This document shows positions 9,575-17,643 of a stretch of 64,000 nucleotides of DNA, piece after piece. The notes beneath the pieces were generated by a model, which did not search any database, was not told the origin of the DNA, and worked only from the letters and a program-made list of their open reading frames with translations. The stretch comes from Weeksella massiliensis. Its GTDB lineage: Bacteria > Bacteroidota > Bacteroidia > Flavobacteriales > Weeksellaceae. Position 1 is the first letter of the stretch. The number at the start of each line of letters is the position of its first letter. A program made the position numbers and the translations under genes. Where the stretch lies: NCBI GenBank assembly GCA_000751595.1, contig CCMH01000016.1:30372-94371 (forward strand). Direction: 5' to 3'.

Positions 9575-10963
9575 ATGAATATTATAATATTATCAGCACT
9601 TTCCGGGATCATCCTCATGTTTAGTGGATTCTACATCAAGAATCACCGAGCACTAAACCTCTTGTCGGTTGTTCTTCTTTTGGGAATGGTAATCGGTGGA
9701 ATTTGCCAATTGGCAGGCTACGAAATATTAGCTGGTCGTTATAGCAACATGATAAAACCATCTCCATATGGCGTTACATTTTTCTGCATTTTGGCTGGAT
9801 TAGCAATTTTGTATATGCTCATCAATCAAAATCAGTTTCAGAAAGTCGGGAAACATTTAGGAGAATATTATGCCTTGCTTTTCTTCTCTTTTGTTGGGAT
9901 TTCGGTATTGGCGCAATTTGCGAATTTAGTTACCATGTTCTTGGCAATCGAATTGCTTTCGATCCCCATGTATCTCATCGCCGGAACGGCAAAGAAAAGT
10001 TTGAAAAGTACAGAAGCTTCAGTGAAATATTTCTTGATGGGAGCCTTCTCTACAGGGATCTTATTGTTAGGTATTGCTTTTGTGTACGGATCAACCGGAA
10101 CGTTTCTTATCCAAAATATTCAAACCTTCCTACCCGAATTCCAAAATTTATATTATATCGGTTGGGTATTGATTTTCACCGCTTTTTGTTTCAAAGTTGG
10201 TGCAGCTCCTTTCCATTTTTGGGTTCCGGATGTTTATTCGGGTACACCAACAGTTTTCACGTCGTACATGGCAACAATTGTAAAAGGGGGATCTTTTTTA
10301 GGATTTATCCTTATCATGCAATACTTCCCATTTAACGATGAAAATTATGTTTATTTCCGTTACTTATTAACCGTTATTATTTTCCTAACATTATTTATCG
10401 GAAACTACGGAGCATTAAGTCAACGCTCTGTTAAGAAAATGATGGCCTATTCGTCGATTGCGCAAGCAGGTTTCATGTTGTTTGTTCTTTTCAACATCAA
10501 CTCGGTTGCCAAAGAAGCGTTGATGTATTATACCATTTCCTATAGTTTGGCGTCGTTCATTATTTTCTACGCAATAACCAATTTGGGGAAAGGAAATTAT
10601 GCAGATTTTGCCGGACTCGGAAAAGCGAATCCTATCTTGGCCTTTAGCGTTACCATTGCCCTTATTTCATTGGCCGGAATTCCACTTACTGCAGGTTTCA
10701 TTGCTAAGTTTATGACCTTGAGTATTGGTGCAATGGACGAAAACAATTTAGCAATTATTATTCTTGGTCTGATGATGGCCGTGATGGGAATGTTTTACTA
10801 TTTCAAAGTAATTGTACAAATGTACTTCGAGAAAGGGAATCCGAAACAAAAACATCAAGATGGCTTGACCAATTTCTTATTGATTGTGTCGGTTATTCTC
10901 ATCATAGTTTTGGGTGTTGTCCCAGATCTTTTAACGCGTTGCCTCAATACACCAATGTGGTAA
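9575..10963 (+). CDS. nuoN: NADH-quinone oxidoreductase subunit N
   Basis: Third antiporter-like subunit of complex I, 462 aa, last gene of the nuo operon. Signatures are ELLSIPMYLIAGTAKKS, FKVGAAPFHFWVPDVYSGTPT and KKMMAYSSIAQAGFML. About fourteen hydrophobic segments. An intrinsic terminator follows within 20 bp, closing the operon. Confidence 0.97.
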   Translation: MNIIILSALSGIILMFSGFYIKNHRALNLLSVVLLLGMVIGGICQLAGYEILAGRYSNMIKPSPYGVTFFCILAGLAILYMLINQNQFQKVGKHLGEYYALLFFSFVGISVLAQFANLVTMFLAIELLSIPMYLIAGTAKKSLKSTEASVKYFLMGAFSTGILLLGIAFVYGSTGTFLIQNIQTFLPEFQNLYYIGWVLIFTAFCFKVGAAPFHFWVPDVYSGTPTVFTSYMATIVKGGSFLGFILIMQYFPFNDENYVYFRYLLTVIIFLTLFIGNYGALSQRSVKKMMAYSSIAQAGFMLFVLFNINSVAKEALMYYTISYSLASFIIFYAITNLGKGNYADFAGLGKANPILAFSVTIALISLAGIPLTAGFIAKFMTLSIGAMDENNLAIIILGLMMAVMGMFYYFKVIVQMYFEKGNPKQKHQDGLTNFLLIVSVILIIVLGVVPDLLTRCLNTPMW

Positions 10964-10981
10964 AAAAATATACTTTATCTC

Positions 10982-11019
10982 AAAAAAAATCCGAAAGCGA
11001 ATACCTTTCGGATTTTTTT
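10982..11019 (+). terminator. Intrinsic terminator of the nuo operon
   Basis: AAATCCGAAAG pairs with CTTTCGGATTT across a 7-nt loop and is followed by a run of T. It lies 19 bp after the nuoN stop. Confidence 0.9.
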
Positions 11020-11087
11020 ATTCATATTTTACGAGCTCGGTAATCGAATAAGCACTTCTCTATGGCGCGATTAAACTCAGTTTTTTG

Positions 11088-11095
11088 TATGTTTG
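11088..11095 (+). promoter_or_regulatory. -7 element (TATGTTTG) before the M1 peptidase
   Basis: Matches the Bacteroidota -7 consensus TAnnTTTG exactly, 29 bp before the peptidase start codon and downstream of the nuo terminator. No good -33 TTG at 17-23 bp upstream, so moderate confidence. Confidence 0.5.
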
Positions 11096-11124
11096 AAAAA
11101 CAATTCTAAAAAAAAATAGTAACA

Positions 11125-12972
11125 ATGAGATCGATTATCTTTTTGCTAACATTTTTTGTTTTGCAATATTCAAATGCACAACGAAAAGGCTATTGGCAAC
11201 AACAAGTAGATTACCAAATTCAGGTAGATGTTAACGAAAAAAATTATCAGTACGATGGGAAAATGCAATTGAAATATACCAACAATTCAGGTGATGATTT
11301 GCAAAAAGTATATTTCCATTTGTATTTCAATGCATTTCAACCAGGCAGTATGATGGATTATCGCCTAGCGAATATCAAAGATCCAGACAGAAGAATGGTG
11401 GTCAATAAAGGAACCAAAGAAAAACCAGTTCTCGAAAGTAGAATTGCTCGATTACAACCCAACGAAATTGGTTATCAGAAAATAAATTCTATTACCTATA
11501 ACGGTACAAAAGCCAACTATATGGTCGATGGAACGATCTTAGAAGTTACGTTGCCCACTCCTCTAAAAGCAGGTACTTCGGCAACTTTCCAACTCGATTG
11601 GCAAGCACAAGTTCCGGCACAAATTCGCCGTTCTGGTCGTCAATCTTCTGAAGGAGTAGAATTTTCGATGACGCAATGGTATCCTAAAATGGCTCATTAT
11701 GATGAGTTTGGATGGCATTTAGACGAATATGTCGGACGCGAATTTGTTGCGCCTTTTGGTAATTTCGATGTGCAAATCAATATCCAAAAAGATTATGTGG
11801 TTGGTGCTTCAGGTGTTTTACAAAACCCGAACGATGTAAAAGGTTATGTGAAAAATGCTAAACCAAAAGTAAAAAACGGAAAAGTAAATTGGCATTACAA
11901 AGCAGAAAACATTCATGATTTTGCTTGGGGTGCCGATCCAGATTATATCGTAGAAAAAGGTCAATCAAAAGGTGGTGTTGACTTATTTTTTGTGTATCAA
12001 CCAGGACCAAAAACTACTCAAAATTGGCAAAAAGCAATAGGGATTACCGCTGATTTTTTCGATTTTGTCGGAGATCGTTTCGGAGCTTATCCTTGGCCAA
12101 CCTACACGATTGTACAAGGGGGTGATGGTGGAATGGAATATGGGACGGCGACACTCATTACAGGAGAACGCAGTTTGGATAGTCTAGTTGGTGTAATTTT
12201 CCACGAAGCTGCGCATTCTTGGTATCAACATCTTTTCGGAATCAATGAAACTCATGACGAATGGTTTGACGAAGGTTTCACTTCTTATATCGAGCAACTT
12301 GGCTCATTGAATTGGAAGAAAGAAGCTATCCTACCGAACCCAAATCCAGGAGCATACGAAGGCTATTTTAATTTGGCAAAATCGGGCTTAGAAGAGCCAG
12401 CAAGCTTATTGGCCGATTATTATAACACCAATTTCGCGTATAGCTTACAAGCGTATTACAAAGGACAAGTAATGGCGATTCAGTTGGGTTATATTATTGG
12501 TGACGATGCACTAAAAGAGACTTTCAAACAATTTTACAAAGAATGGAAATTCAAACATCCAACGCCAAATGACTTCAAAAGAGTTGCAGAAAACGTTTCG
12601 GGAATCAATCTGAAATGGTATTTTAATTTGTTTGTAAACACGACGCGTTTTGTAGATTATGGAATTGAAAAAGTAAACAACAAGGAACTAAAAATCAACA
12701 ATCTTTCTGATTTTGCTATGCCGATAGATGTTTTGGTAGAATACCAAGATGGTAGCAAAGAGTTATTTTATGTTCCGTTACGCGAGATGCGAGGTGAGAA
12801 GAAAGCAGAAACTTTTGCACCTTATCAAAACGTAAAACGAACAGTGCTTACCGATTGGTTTTGGACAAATCCTACCTATATCATCAAAACAGAAAAAAAT
12901 ATTAAAAAAGCAGAAATCGACCCGACCAAGCGTTTGGCCGATGTTAACCCTACAAACAACATCGCACTCTAA
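11125..12972 (+). CDS. Secreted M1-family metallopeptidase
   Basis: Zinc aminopeptidase-like protein of 615 aa. An N-terminal signal peptide (about 18 aa, ending SNAQ) predicts export. The zinc site is complete: HEAAH at residues 360-364 and the third ligand Glu383 in WFDEGF, exactly the HExxH-18x-E spacing. A GGMEYG motif near residue 338 corresponds to the GxMEN exopeptidase loop with Tyr in place of Asn. No type IX C-terminal sorting domain is seen; it ends soon after RLADVNPTNN. It probably degrades peptides in the periplasm or at the cell surface. Its stop overlaps the coaX start by one base. Confidence 0.9.
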   Translation: MRSIIFLLTFFVLQYSNAQRKGYWQQQVDYQIQVDVNEKNYQYDGKMQLKYTNNSGDDLQKVYFHLYFNAFQPGSMMDYRLANIKDPDRRMVVNKGTKEKPVLESRIARLQPNEIGYQKINSITYNGTKANYMVDGTILEVTLPTPLKAGTSATFQLDWQAQVPAQIRRSGRQSSEGVEFSMTQWYPKMAHYDEFGWHLDEYVGREFVAPFGNFDVQINIQKDYVVGASGVLQNPNDVKGYVKNAKPKVKNGKVNWHYKAENIHDFAWGADPDYIVEKGQSKGGVDLFFVYQPGPKTTQNWQKAIGITADFFDFVGDRFGAYPWPTYTIVQGGDGGMEYGTATLITGERSLDSLVGVIFHEAAHSWYQHLFGINETHDEWFDEGFTSYIEQLGSLNWKKEAILPNPNPGAYEGYFNLAKSGLEEPASLLADYYNTNFAYSLQAYYKGQVMAIQLGYIIGDDALKETFKQFYKEWKFKHPTPNDFKRVAENVSGINLKWYFNLFVNTTRFVDYGIEKVNNKELKINNLSDFAMPIDVLVEYQDGSKELFYVPLREMRGEKKAETFAPYQNVKRTVLTDWFWTNPTYIIKTEKNIKKAEIDPTKRLADVNPTNNIAL

Positions 12973-13730
12973 TGCTATTAGCCGTAAACATAGGAAACTC
13001 TAACATGCGCTTTGCCGTTTTTGATGGAGAACAACAACTGAGAACTTGGACAATCAATAGTAAACCGTACCGAACAGAAGACGAACTGTTTGCTAAATTT
13101 AGCAGTATGTACAAGCCTTTCGGGATCGATTATAAACAAATTACCGACATCGTTATTGGGTCGGTTGTTCCGGTTCTCACCTTGCGTATTCAGGGCGCTT
13201 TGAGAGATATTCATGGTTTCGAGCCGATGATTGTCGATCGCAATACGCCTTCTTCCGTTCAGCACAAATCGAACCAAATGGGAACCGATTTGTATGCCAA
13301 TGCCGTTGCTGCACATTATGGGAATTATCCTGCTTATAAGATTATTATCGACTTTGGTACAGCCCTAACTTTTTTAGGCATAGATTCGGTAGGAGAAGTA
13401 GGCGGCGTAGTAATTTCACCCGGTATCAATACTGCGATGAAATCATTGGTAGGAGAAACAGCTCAACTACCCGAAATAGAACTCATCCGACCCAAAAAAG
13501 TCTTAGGACTCGACACCGTTAGCTGCATGCAAAGCGGAATGGTTTATGGTTATCTGAGTATGATCGAAGGAATGATAGACCGCATAAACAGAGAAGTTGG
13601 TAGCGATGCGTTTGTGATTTCTACCGGTGGTTTGGGCGGAATTTTTTCACCGCTCACAACTAAAATTCAGGTCGATGATCGACTTCATACCATAAAAGGT
13701 TTAAAGAAACTTTACGAATTGAACCGATAA
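12972..13730 (+). CDS. coaX: Type III pantothenate kinase
   Basis: Phosphorylates pantothenate, the first step of coenzyme A synthesis; 252 aa, acetate-kinase/Hsp70-like fold. Seen are the N-terminal phosphate-binding motif (NIGNSNMRFAVFDGE), the MGTDLYANAVAA motif, IIDFGTALTFLGID, and the GGVVISPGINTAMKSL loop. The usual aspartate of the first motif (DIGNT) is Asn here; such variants may be normal in Flavobacteriia, but I cannot check. The start codon overlaps the peptidase stop (TAATG), so the two are co-translated. A terminator follows. Confidence 0.92.
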   Translation: MLLAVNIGNSNMRFAVFDGEQQLRTWTINSKPYRTEDELFAKFSSMYKPFGIDYKQITDIVIGSVVPVLTLRIQGALRDIHGFEPMIVDRNTPSSVQHKSNQMGTDLYANAVAAHYGNYPAYKIIIDFGTALTFLGIDSVGEVGGVVISPGINTAMKSLVGETAQLPEIELIRPKKVLGLDTVSCMQSGMVYGYLSMIEGMIDRINREVGSDAFVISTGGLGGIFSPLTTKIQVDDRLHTIKGLKKLYELNR

Positions 13731-13731
13731 T

Positions 13732-13768
13732 AAAAAAGCAACTTTAGAAATCTAAAGTTGCTTTTTTT
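13732..13768. terminator. Bidirectional terminator between coaX and hutU
   Basis: AAAAAAGCAACTTTAGA pairs with TCTAAAGTTGCTTTTTT across a short loop, with A and T runs on both sides. It serves the convergent ends of coaX and hutU. Confidence 0.92.
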
Positions 13769-13801
13769 ATAACATTGTATCTTATATTTTTAACCTAAAA
13801 T

Positions 13802-15787
13802 TTATTGCCCAAATAATGCATCATCTACTTTGTTTGGCAAAGTAACCTTCAGTAATGGTTCGGTTTCCATTGCTCTTTTTATCGCAAAAATAGCTTCATC
13901 ATTTCTTGCCCACGAACGACGAGCGATACCGTTATTCACATCCCAATGCAACATCATTTTCAGACGTTTTCCGGCTTCTTCTGTTCCATCGAGTAACATT
14001 CCGAATCCGCCATTGATAACTTCACCCCAGCCTACTCCACCGCCGTTGTGAATAGAAACCCACGTTGCACCTCGGAAACTATCACCGATTACATTTTGGA
14101 TCGCCATATCTGCGGTGAACTGAGAACCGTCGTAAATATTAGACGTTTCTCTAAACGGCGAATCTGTTCCCGAAACATCGTGATGATCACGTCCTAAAAC
14201 AACTTCACCAATTTCTCTTTTGGCAATCGCTTCATTGAAGGCTTGTGCTATTTTTATCCGACCTTCTGCATCTGCATAAAGAATTCGAGCTTGAGAACCA
14301 ACCACCAATTTATTTTCTTGTGCACCTTTTATCCAAGTGATATTATCTTGCATTTGTTGCTTGATTTCTTCAGGAGAATGTTGCATGATTTCTTCTAAAA
14401 CTCGACAAGCAATTTCGTCTGTTTTCTGTAAATCTTCTTCTTTACCCGAAGTACAAACCCAACGGAATGGTCCGAAACCAAAATCGAAACACATCGGTCC
14501 CATAATATCCTGAACATAAGATGGGTATTTGAAATCGATTCCATTTTCGGCCATAACATCCGCTCCGGCGCGAGAAGCTTCTAACAAAAAGGCATTTCCG
14601 TAATCGAAGAAATATGTTCCTTTTGCAGTATGTTTATTGATAGCAGCTGCATGACGACGTAAACTTTCTTGCACTTTTTGATGAAACATTTCGGGATCTT
14701 CTGCCATCATAATATTGGCTTCTTCGATGCTCATTCCGGCAGGATAATATCCTCCCGCCCATGGATTGTGCAAAGAAGTTTGATCGGATCCTAAATCGAT
14801 ATAAACATTTTCTTCATCAAATTTTTCCCAAACATCGACTACATTTCCGTCATAAGCAATCGACACAACTTCTTGACTTTCTTTAGCTTTTTTTACACGT
14901 GCAACTAATTCATCCAAATCTTTGATGACCTCATCGACCCATCCTTGCTCGTATCGTTTATAGGTTGCCTCTGGATTGACTTCTGCCGTAACCGAGATAA
15001 CTCCTGCAATATTTCCGGCTTTCGGTTGAGCACCCGACATACCACCAAGACCAGCAGTTACAAATAATTTTCCAGCTGTTCCTTTATCATCGATCTTACG
15101 AGATCCATTTAAAACCGTGATTGTAGTTCCGTGAACAATTCCTTGTGGACCGATATACATATAACTTCCGGCTGTCATTTGTCCATATTGGGTTACGCCT
15201 AAAGCATTGTATTTTTCCCAATCATCTTGTTTCGAGTAATTAGGAATCATCATTCCATTGGTAACCACCACGCGCGGTGCGTTTTTGTGCGAAGGAAAAA
15301 GTCCCATCGGATGACCCGAATACATCACCAAGGTTTGTTCGTCGGTCATTTCTGAAAGATATTTCATGGTAAGACGATATTGAGCCCAGTTTTGGAAAAC
15401 AGCCCCATTCCCACCATAGGTAATTAATTCTTCTGGATGTTGAGCAACCGCAGGATCGAGGTTGTTTTGGATCATCAATTGAATGGCTTTTGCTTGGTCT
15501 GATTTTCCTGGATATTGGTCCAATGGACGAGCAAACATTTCATAATCGGGCATCAAGCGATACATATAAATCCGACCGAATTTTTCTAATTCTTCTCTAA
15601 ATTCTGGTAATAATGTCGGATGATCTTTTGGATCGAAATAACGTAAGGCATTGCGCAAGGCCAATTCGATTTCGGTATTCGAAAGAATTTCTTTGCGTTT
15701 GGGTGCATGCGAAAATTCTGGATTTCTTTTTTTAGGTTGAGGAAGTTGAGTCGGAATTCCGGATTGTATTTGTTCTTGGAATGTCAT
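13802..15787 (-). CDS. hutU: Urocanate hydratase
   Basis: Second enzyme of histidine degradation, converting urocanate to imidazolone propionate with a tightly bound NAD+; cytoplasmic; 661 aa, the long form. Seen are the YSGHPMGLFPSH stretch, the NAD-binding loop GLGGMSGAQPKAGN, and the conserved GPFRWVCTSGKEEDL block. The C-terminal IHNGGGVGWGEVINGGFG block is also intact. No other hut genes (hutH, hutI, hutG) are in the window, so in this genome the pathway is split over loci. Start chosen at the ATG of MTFQEQI. Confidence 0.96.
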   Translation of the reverse strand: MTFQEQIQSGIPTQLPQPKKRNPEFSHAPKRKEILSNTEIELALRNALRYFDPKDHPTLLPEFREELEKFGRIYMYRLMPDYEMFARPLDQYPGKSDQAKAIQLMIQNNLDPAVAQHPEELITYGGNGAVFQNWAQYRLTMKYLSEMTDEQTLVMYSGHPMGLFPSHKNAPRVVVTNGMMIPNYSKQDDWEKYNALGVTQYGQMTAGSYMYIGPQGIVHGTTITVLNGSRKIDDKGTAGKLFVTAGLGGMSGAQPKAGNIAGVISVTAEVNPEATYKRYEQGWVDEVIKDLDELVARVKKAKESQEVVSIAYDGNVVDVWEKFDEENVYIDLGSDQTSLHNPWAGGYYPAGMSIEEANIMMAEDPEMFHQKVQESLRRHAAAINKHTAKGTYFFDYGNAFLLEASRAGADVMAENGIDFKYPSYVQDIMGPMCFDFGFGPFRWVCTSGKEEDLQKTDEIACRVLEEIMQHSPEEIKQQMQDNITWIKGAQENKLVVGSQARILYADAEGRIKIAQAFNEAIAKREIGEVVLGRDHHDVSGTDSPFRETSNIYDGSQFTADMAIQNVIGDSFRGATWVSIHNGGGVGWGEVINGGFGMLLDGTEEAGKRLKMMLHWDVNNGIARRSWARNDEAIFAIKRAMETEPLLKVTLPNKVDDALFGQ

Positions 15788-15953
15788 GATTTTTGCAATT
15801 TTTCGATTCGAAATTAATCATTTCTTGTCGAAATAGGAAATCATTGTACGACGAGTTATCAAGATTATCCTTCAGGTATGGTTGGATACAATTCTTTCTC
15901 GTTGAGATGATTTATTGTTTTGGGCGAATAAATTCTCAAATCCGAAGTATCAC

Positions 15954-15961
15954 ATCCTACC
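15954..15961 (-). repeat. Intergenic copy of the dispersed octamer GGTAGGAT
   Basis: Oriented on the minus strand as TTTTTGGTAGGATG, between hutU and the dioxygenase gene, just upstream of the FNR-type box. One of 25 exact copies counted in the window. Confidence 0.7.
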
Positions 15962-15976
15962 AAAAACGTTTTGATA

Positions 15977-16020
15977 TTGATCTACATCAAAAATAAAAAC
16001 ATGGATAATAAGTACCTTTG
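15977..16020 (+). promoter_or_regulatory. FNR-type box plus -7 element before the dioxygenase gene
   Basis: TTGATCTACATCAA at 15977-15990 is a perfect match to the FNR/Anr consensus TTGATnnnnATCAA. TACCTTTG at 16013-16020 is a perfect TAnnTTTG -7 element. With a start about 4-6 nt after the -7 element, the box is centred near -41, the classical class II activator position. No -33 TTG is present, consistent with activator dependence. Confidence 0.72.
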
Positions 16021-16040
16021 AATCATTAAGTAGATAGAAA

Positions 16041-16871
16041 ATGAATTTAAGAGATCTTGCGAATCTGACGAAAGAATTTGCGAATACGCCGACGATGCCG
16101 GTTCTTTTTATGGGACATGGAAGTCCGATGAATGCGATAGAAGAAAATTCTTTTGTACAAGAAATGCGTGAAGTTGCAAAGAAAATTCCGACTCCGAAAC
16201 TTATTTTGTGTATTTCTGCACATTGGGAAACGCTAGGTACAAAAGTTACAGCAATGGAGAAACCACCGACCATTCATGATTTTGGTGGATTTCCGCAAGC
16301 CTTGTTTGACGTGCAATATCCTGCGCCCGGATCGAGAGAATGGGCTACTTATATAAAAGATTTGGTGCAAGCAACTCCGGTGCGTTTGGACGAGGATTGG
16401 GGTTTGGATCACGGTGCGTGGTCGGTGATAAAACATTTGTATCCTGAGGCGAATATTCCGGTGATCGAGCTAAGTCTTGATTATAGAAAATCGGCAAAAG
16501 AACATTATGAATTAGCAAAAGATTTACAAAGTTTGCGCAACAAAGGAGTGCTTATTTTGGGTAGTGGAAATAATGTGCACAATTTACGTGCGATAGAATG
16601 GAGAAAAATCAATGATTATTTTGCGTTTGATTGGGCGATTGAAGCTAATGAAAAAATGAAGGAATTTATGGTGAAACACGAACACGAAAAATTGATTAAT
16701 TTTTCTGCTCAAGGAATGGCTTTTCAGTTATCGATTCCGACTCCGGAACATTATCTTCCTATGCTCTATGCTTTGAGTTTGCAAAATGAAAACGACCAAT
16801 TATCATTTTTTAATGATGCGCCGGTTGGGGGTTCGTTGTTTATGACTTCTGTGATTTTGGAAGCTTCTTGA
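16041..16871 (+). CDS. ygiD: DODA-type extradiol aromatic ring-opening dioxygenase
   Basis: Non-haem iron or zinc enzyme of the LigB/4,5-DOPA dioxygenase superfamily, 276 aa, cytoplasmic. Metal-site signatures are visible: MGHGSPMNA, CISAHWET, IHDFGGFP and the DWGLDHGAWSVI block, then LGSGNNVHNLR. Physiological substrate unknown; E. coli YgiD opens DOPA in vitro. It stands alone behind its own promoter and a perfect FNR-type box. Its last 32 bp overlap the convergent VanZ-like gene. Confidence 0.88.
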   Translation: MNLRDLANLTKEFANTPTMPVLFMGHGSPMNAIEENSFVQEMREVAKKIPTPKLILCISAHWETLGTKVTAMEKPPTIHDFGGFPQALFDVQYPAPGSREWATYIKDLVQATPVRLDEDWGLDHGAWSVIKHLYPEANIPVIELSLDYRKSAKEHYELAKDLQSLRNKGVLILGSGNNVHNLRAIEWRKINDYFAFDWAIEANEKMKEFMVKHEHEKLINFSAQGMAFQLSIPTPEHYLPMLYALSLQNENDQLSFFNDAPVGGSLFMTSVILEAS

Positions 16872-17265
16872 TCGGATAGAATAACCACAAGACAATAATT
16901 GCGGTGAGTGTTCCGAGTGCATTTGCCAACAAATCGAACCAATCGAAACTACGGCCGAAAGGCAGTAAGTGTTGAGCAACTTCGACTAAAAAGCTAACCG
17001 AAAACGTAAAGATAAAAACCAGCAAAAAGCGTAATCTATACGCATAATAGACCAAGATTGCCAAGCAAAAGAATAAGAAGAAATGGACAATCTTATCGGT
17101 ATATTTAAAAGTAAAAAAAGGTTTGAAAAACGATATTTTACTGATACTTCCTGCAGATTTTGATGGCATTTGGGTCACCAAAATAAGAAAGGCTAGGTAA
17201 CAATAAAATATCGTTTTGGGGTAGATTTTGTTATGCGCCAACCAACTCTTTGTAAGCATCGGCAT
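16840..17265 (-). CDS. VanZ-like membrane protein
   Basis: 141 aa with four predicted membrane segments and the VanZ-family ending [28 protein letters not shown], where the conserved polar residues lie. Role unknown outside glycopeptide resistance clusters; nothing here suggests resistance. The first possible start (17265) overlaps the end of gcvH by 35 bp; the second Met (17259) overlaps by 29 bp. Both ends overlap neighbours, so the gene is tightly packed. Confidence 0.75.
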   Translation of the reverse strand: MPMLTKSWLAHNKIYPKTIFYCYLAFLILVTQMPSKSAGSISKISFFKPFFTFKYTDKIVHFFLFFCLAILVYYAYRLRFLLVFIFTFSVSFLVEVAQHLLPFGRSFDWFDLLANALGTLTAIIVLWLFYPIKKLPKSQKS

Positions 17266-17611
17266 CCATTAAATCGTTCAGTTCATCTGCATTTTCGATT
17301 TTCACTTTGATAATCCAACCTTCACCGTAAGGATCTGTATTGATATTTTCTGGTGAAGACTCTAAATCTGCATTGAAAGAAACTACTTCTCCACTGATAG
17401 GCATAAACAAATCAGAAACAGTTTTTACCGCTTCTACGGTACCAAAAACTTCTTCTCTGCTTAGGGTTTCGCCTTCTGTTTCTACGTCAACATAAACGAT
17501 GTCTCCTAATTCACCTTGTGCAAAAGCGGTGATCCCAATTGTTGCAACATCTCCTTCAACAGCCACCCATTCGTGGTCTTTACTGTACTTTAAATTTGAT
17601 GGAAAACTCAT
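17231..17611 (-). CDS. gcvH: Glycine cleavage system protein H
   Basis: Lipoyl carrier protein of glycine cleavage, 126 aa. It shuttles the aminomethyl group between the P, T and L proteins. The lipoylation site is the lysine in [12 protein letters not shown] (about residue 64), within the usual hammerhead-fold sequence. Other gcv genes are not in the window. It lies 33 bp downstream of sprA on the same strand and may share its message. Confidence 0.96.
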   Translation of the reverse strand: MSFPSNLKYSKDHEWVAVEGDVATIGITAFAQGELGDIVYVDVETEGETLSREEVFGTVEAVKTVSDLFMPISGEVVSFNADLESSPENINTDPYGEGWIIKVKIENADELNDLMDADAYKELVGA

Positions 17612-17643
17612 ACTATTTTTTTGTTTTGTTAATATTTGGTTTG

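Noticed and set aside
15793..15996. 67-codon plus-strand open frame between hutU and the dioxygenase gene
   Set aside because: It overlaps the FNR-type box and has no family resemblance, signal or plausible start context; better read as regulatory intergenic DNA.
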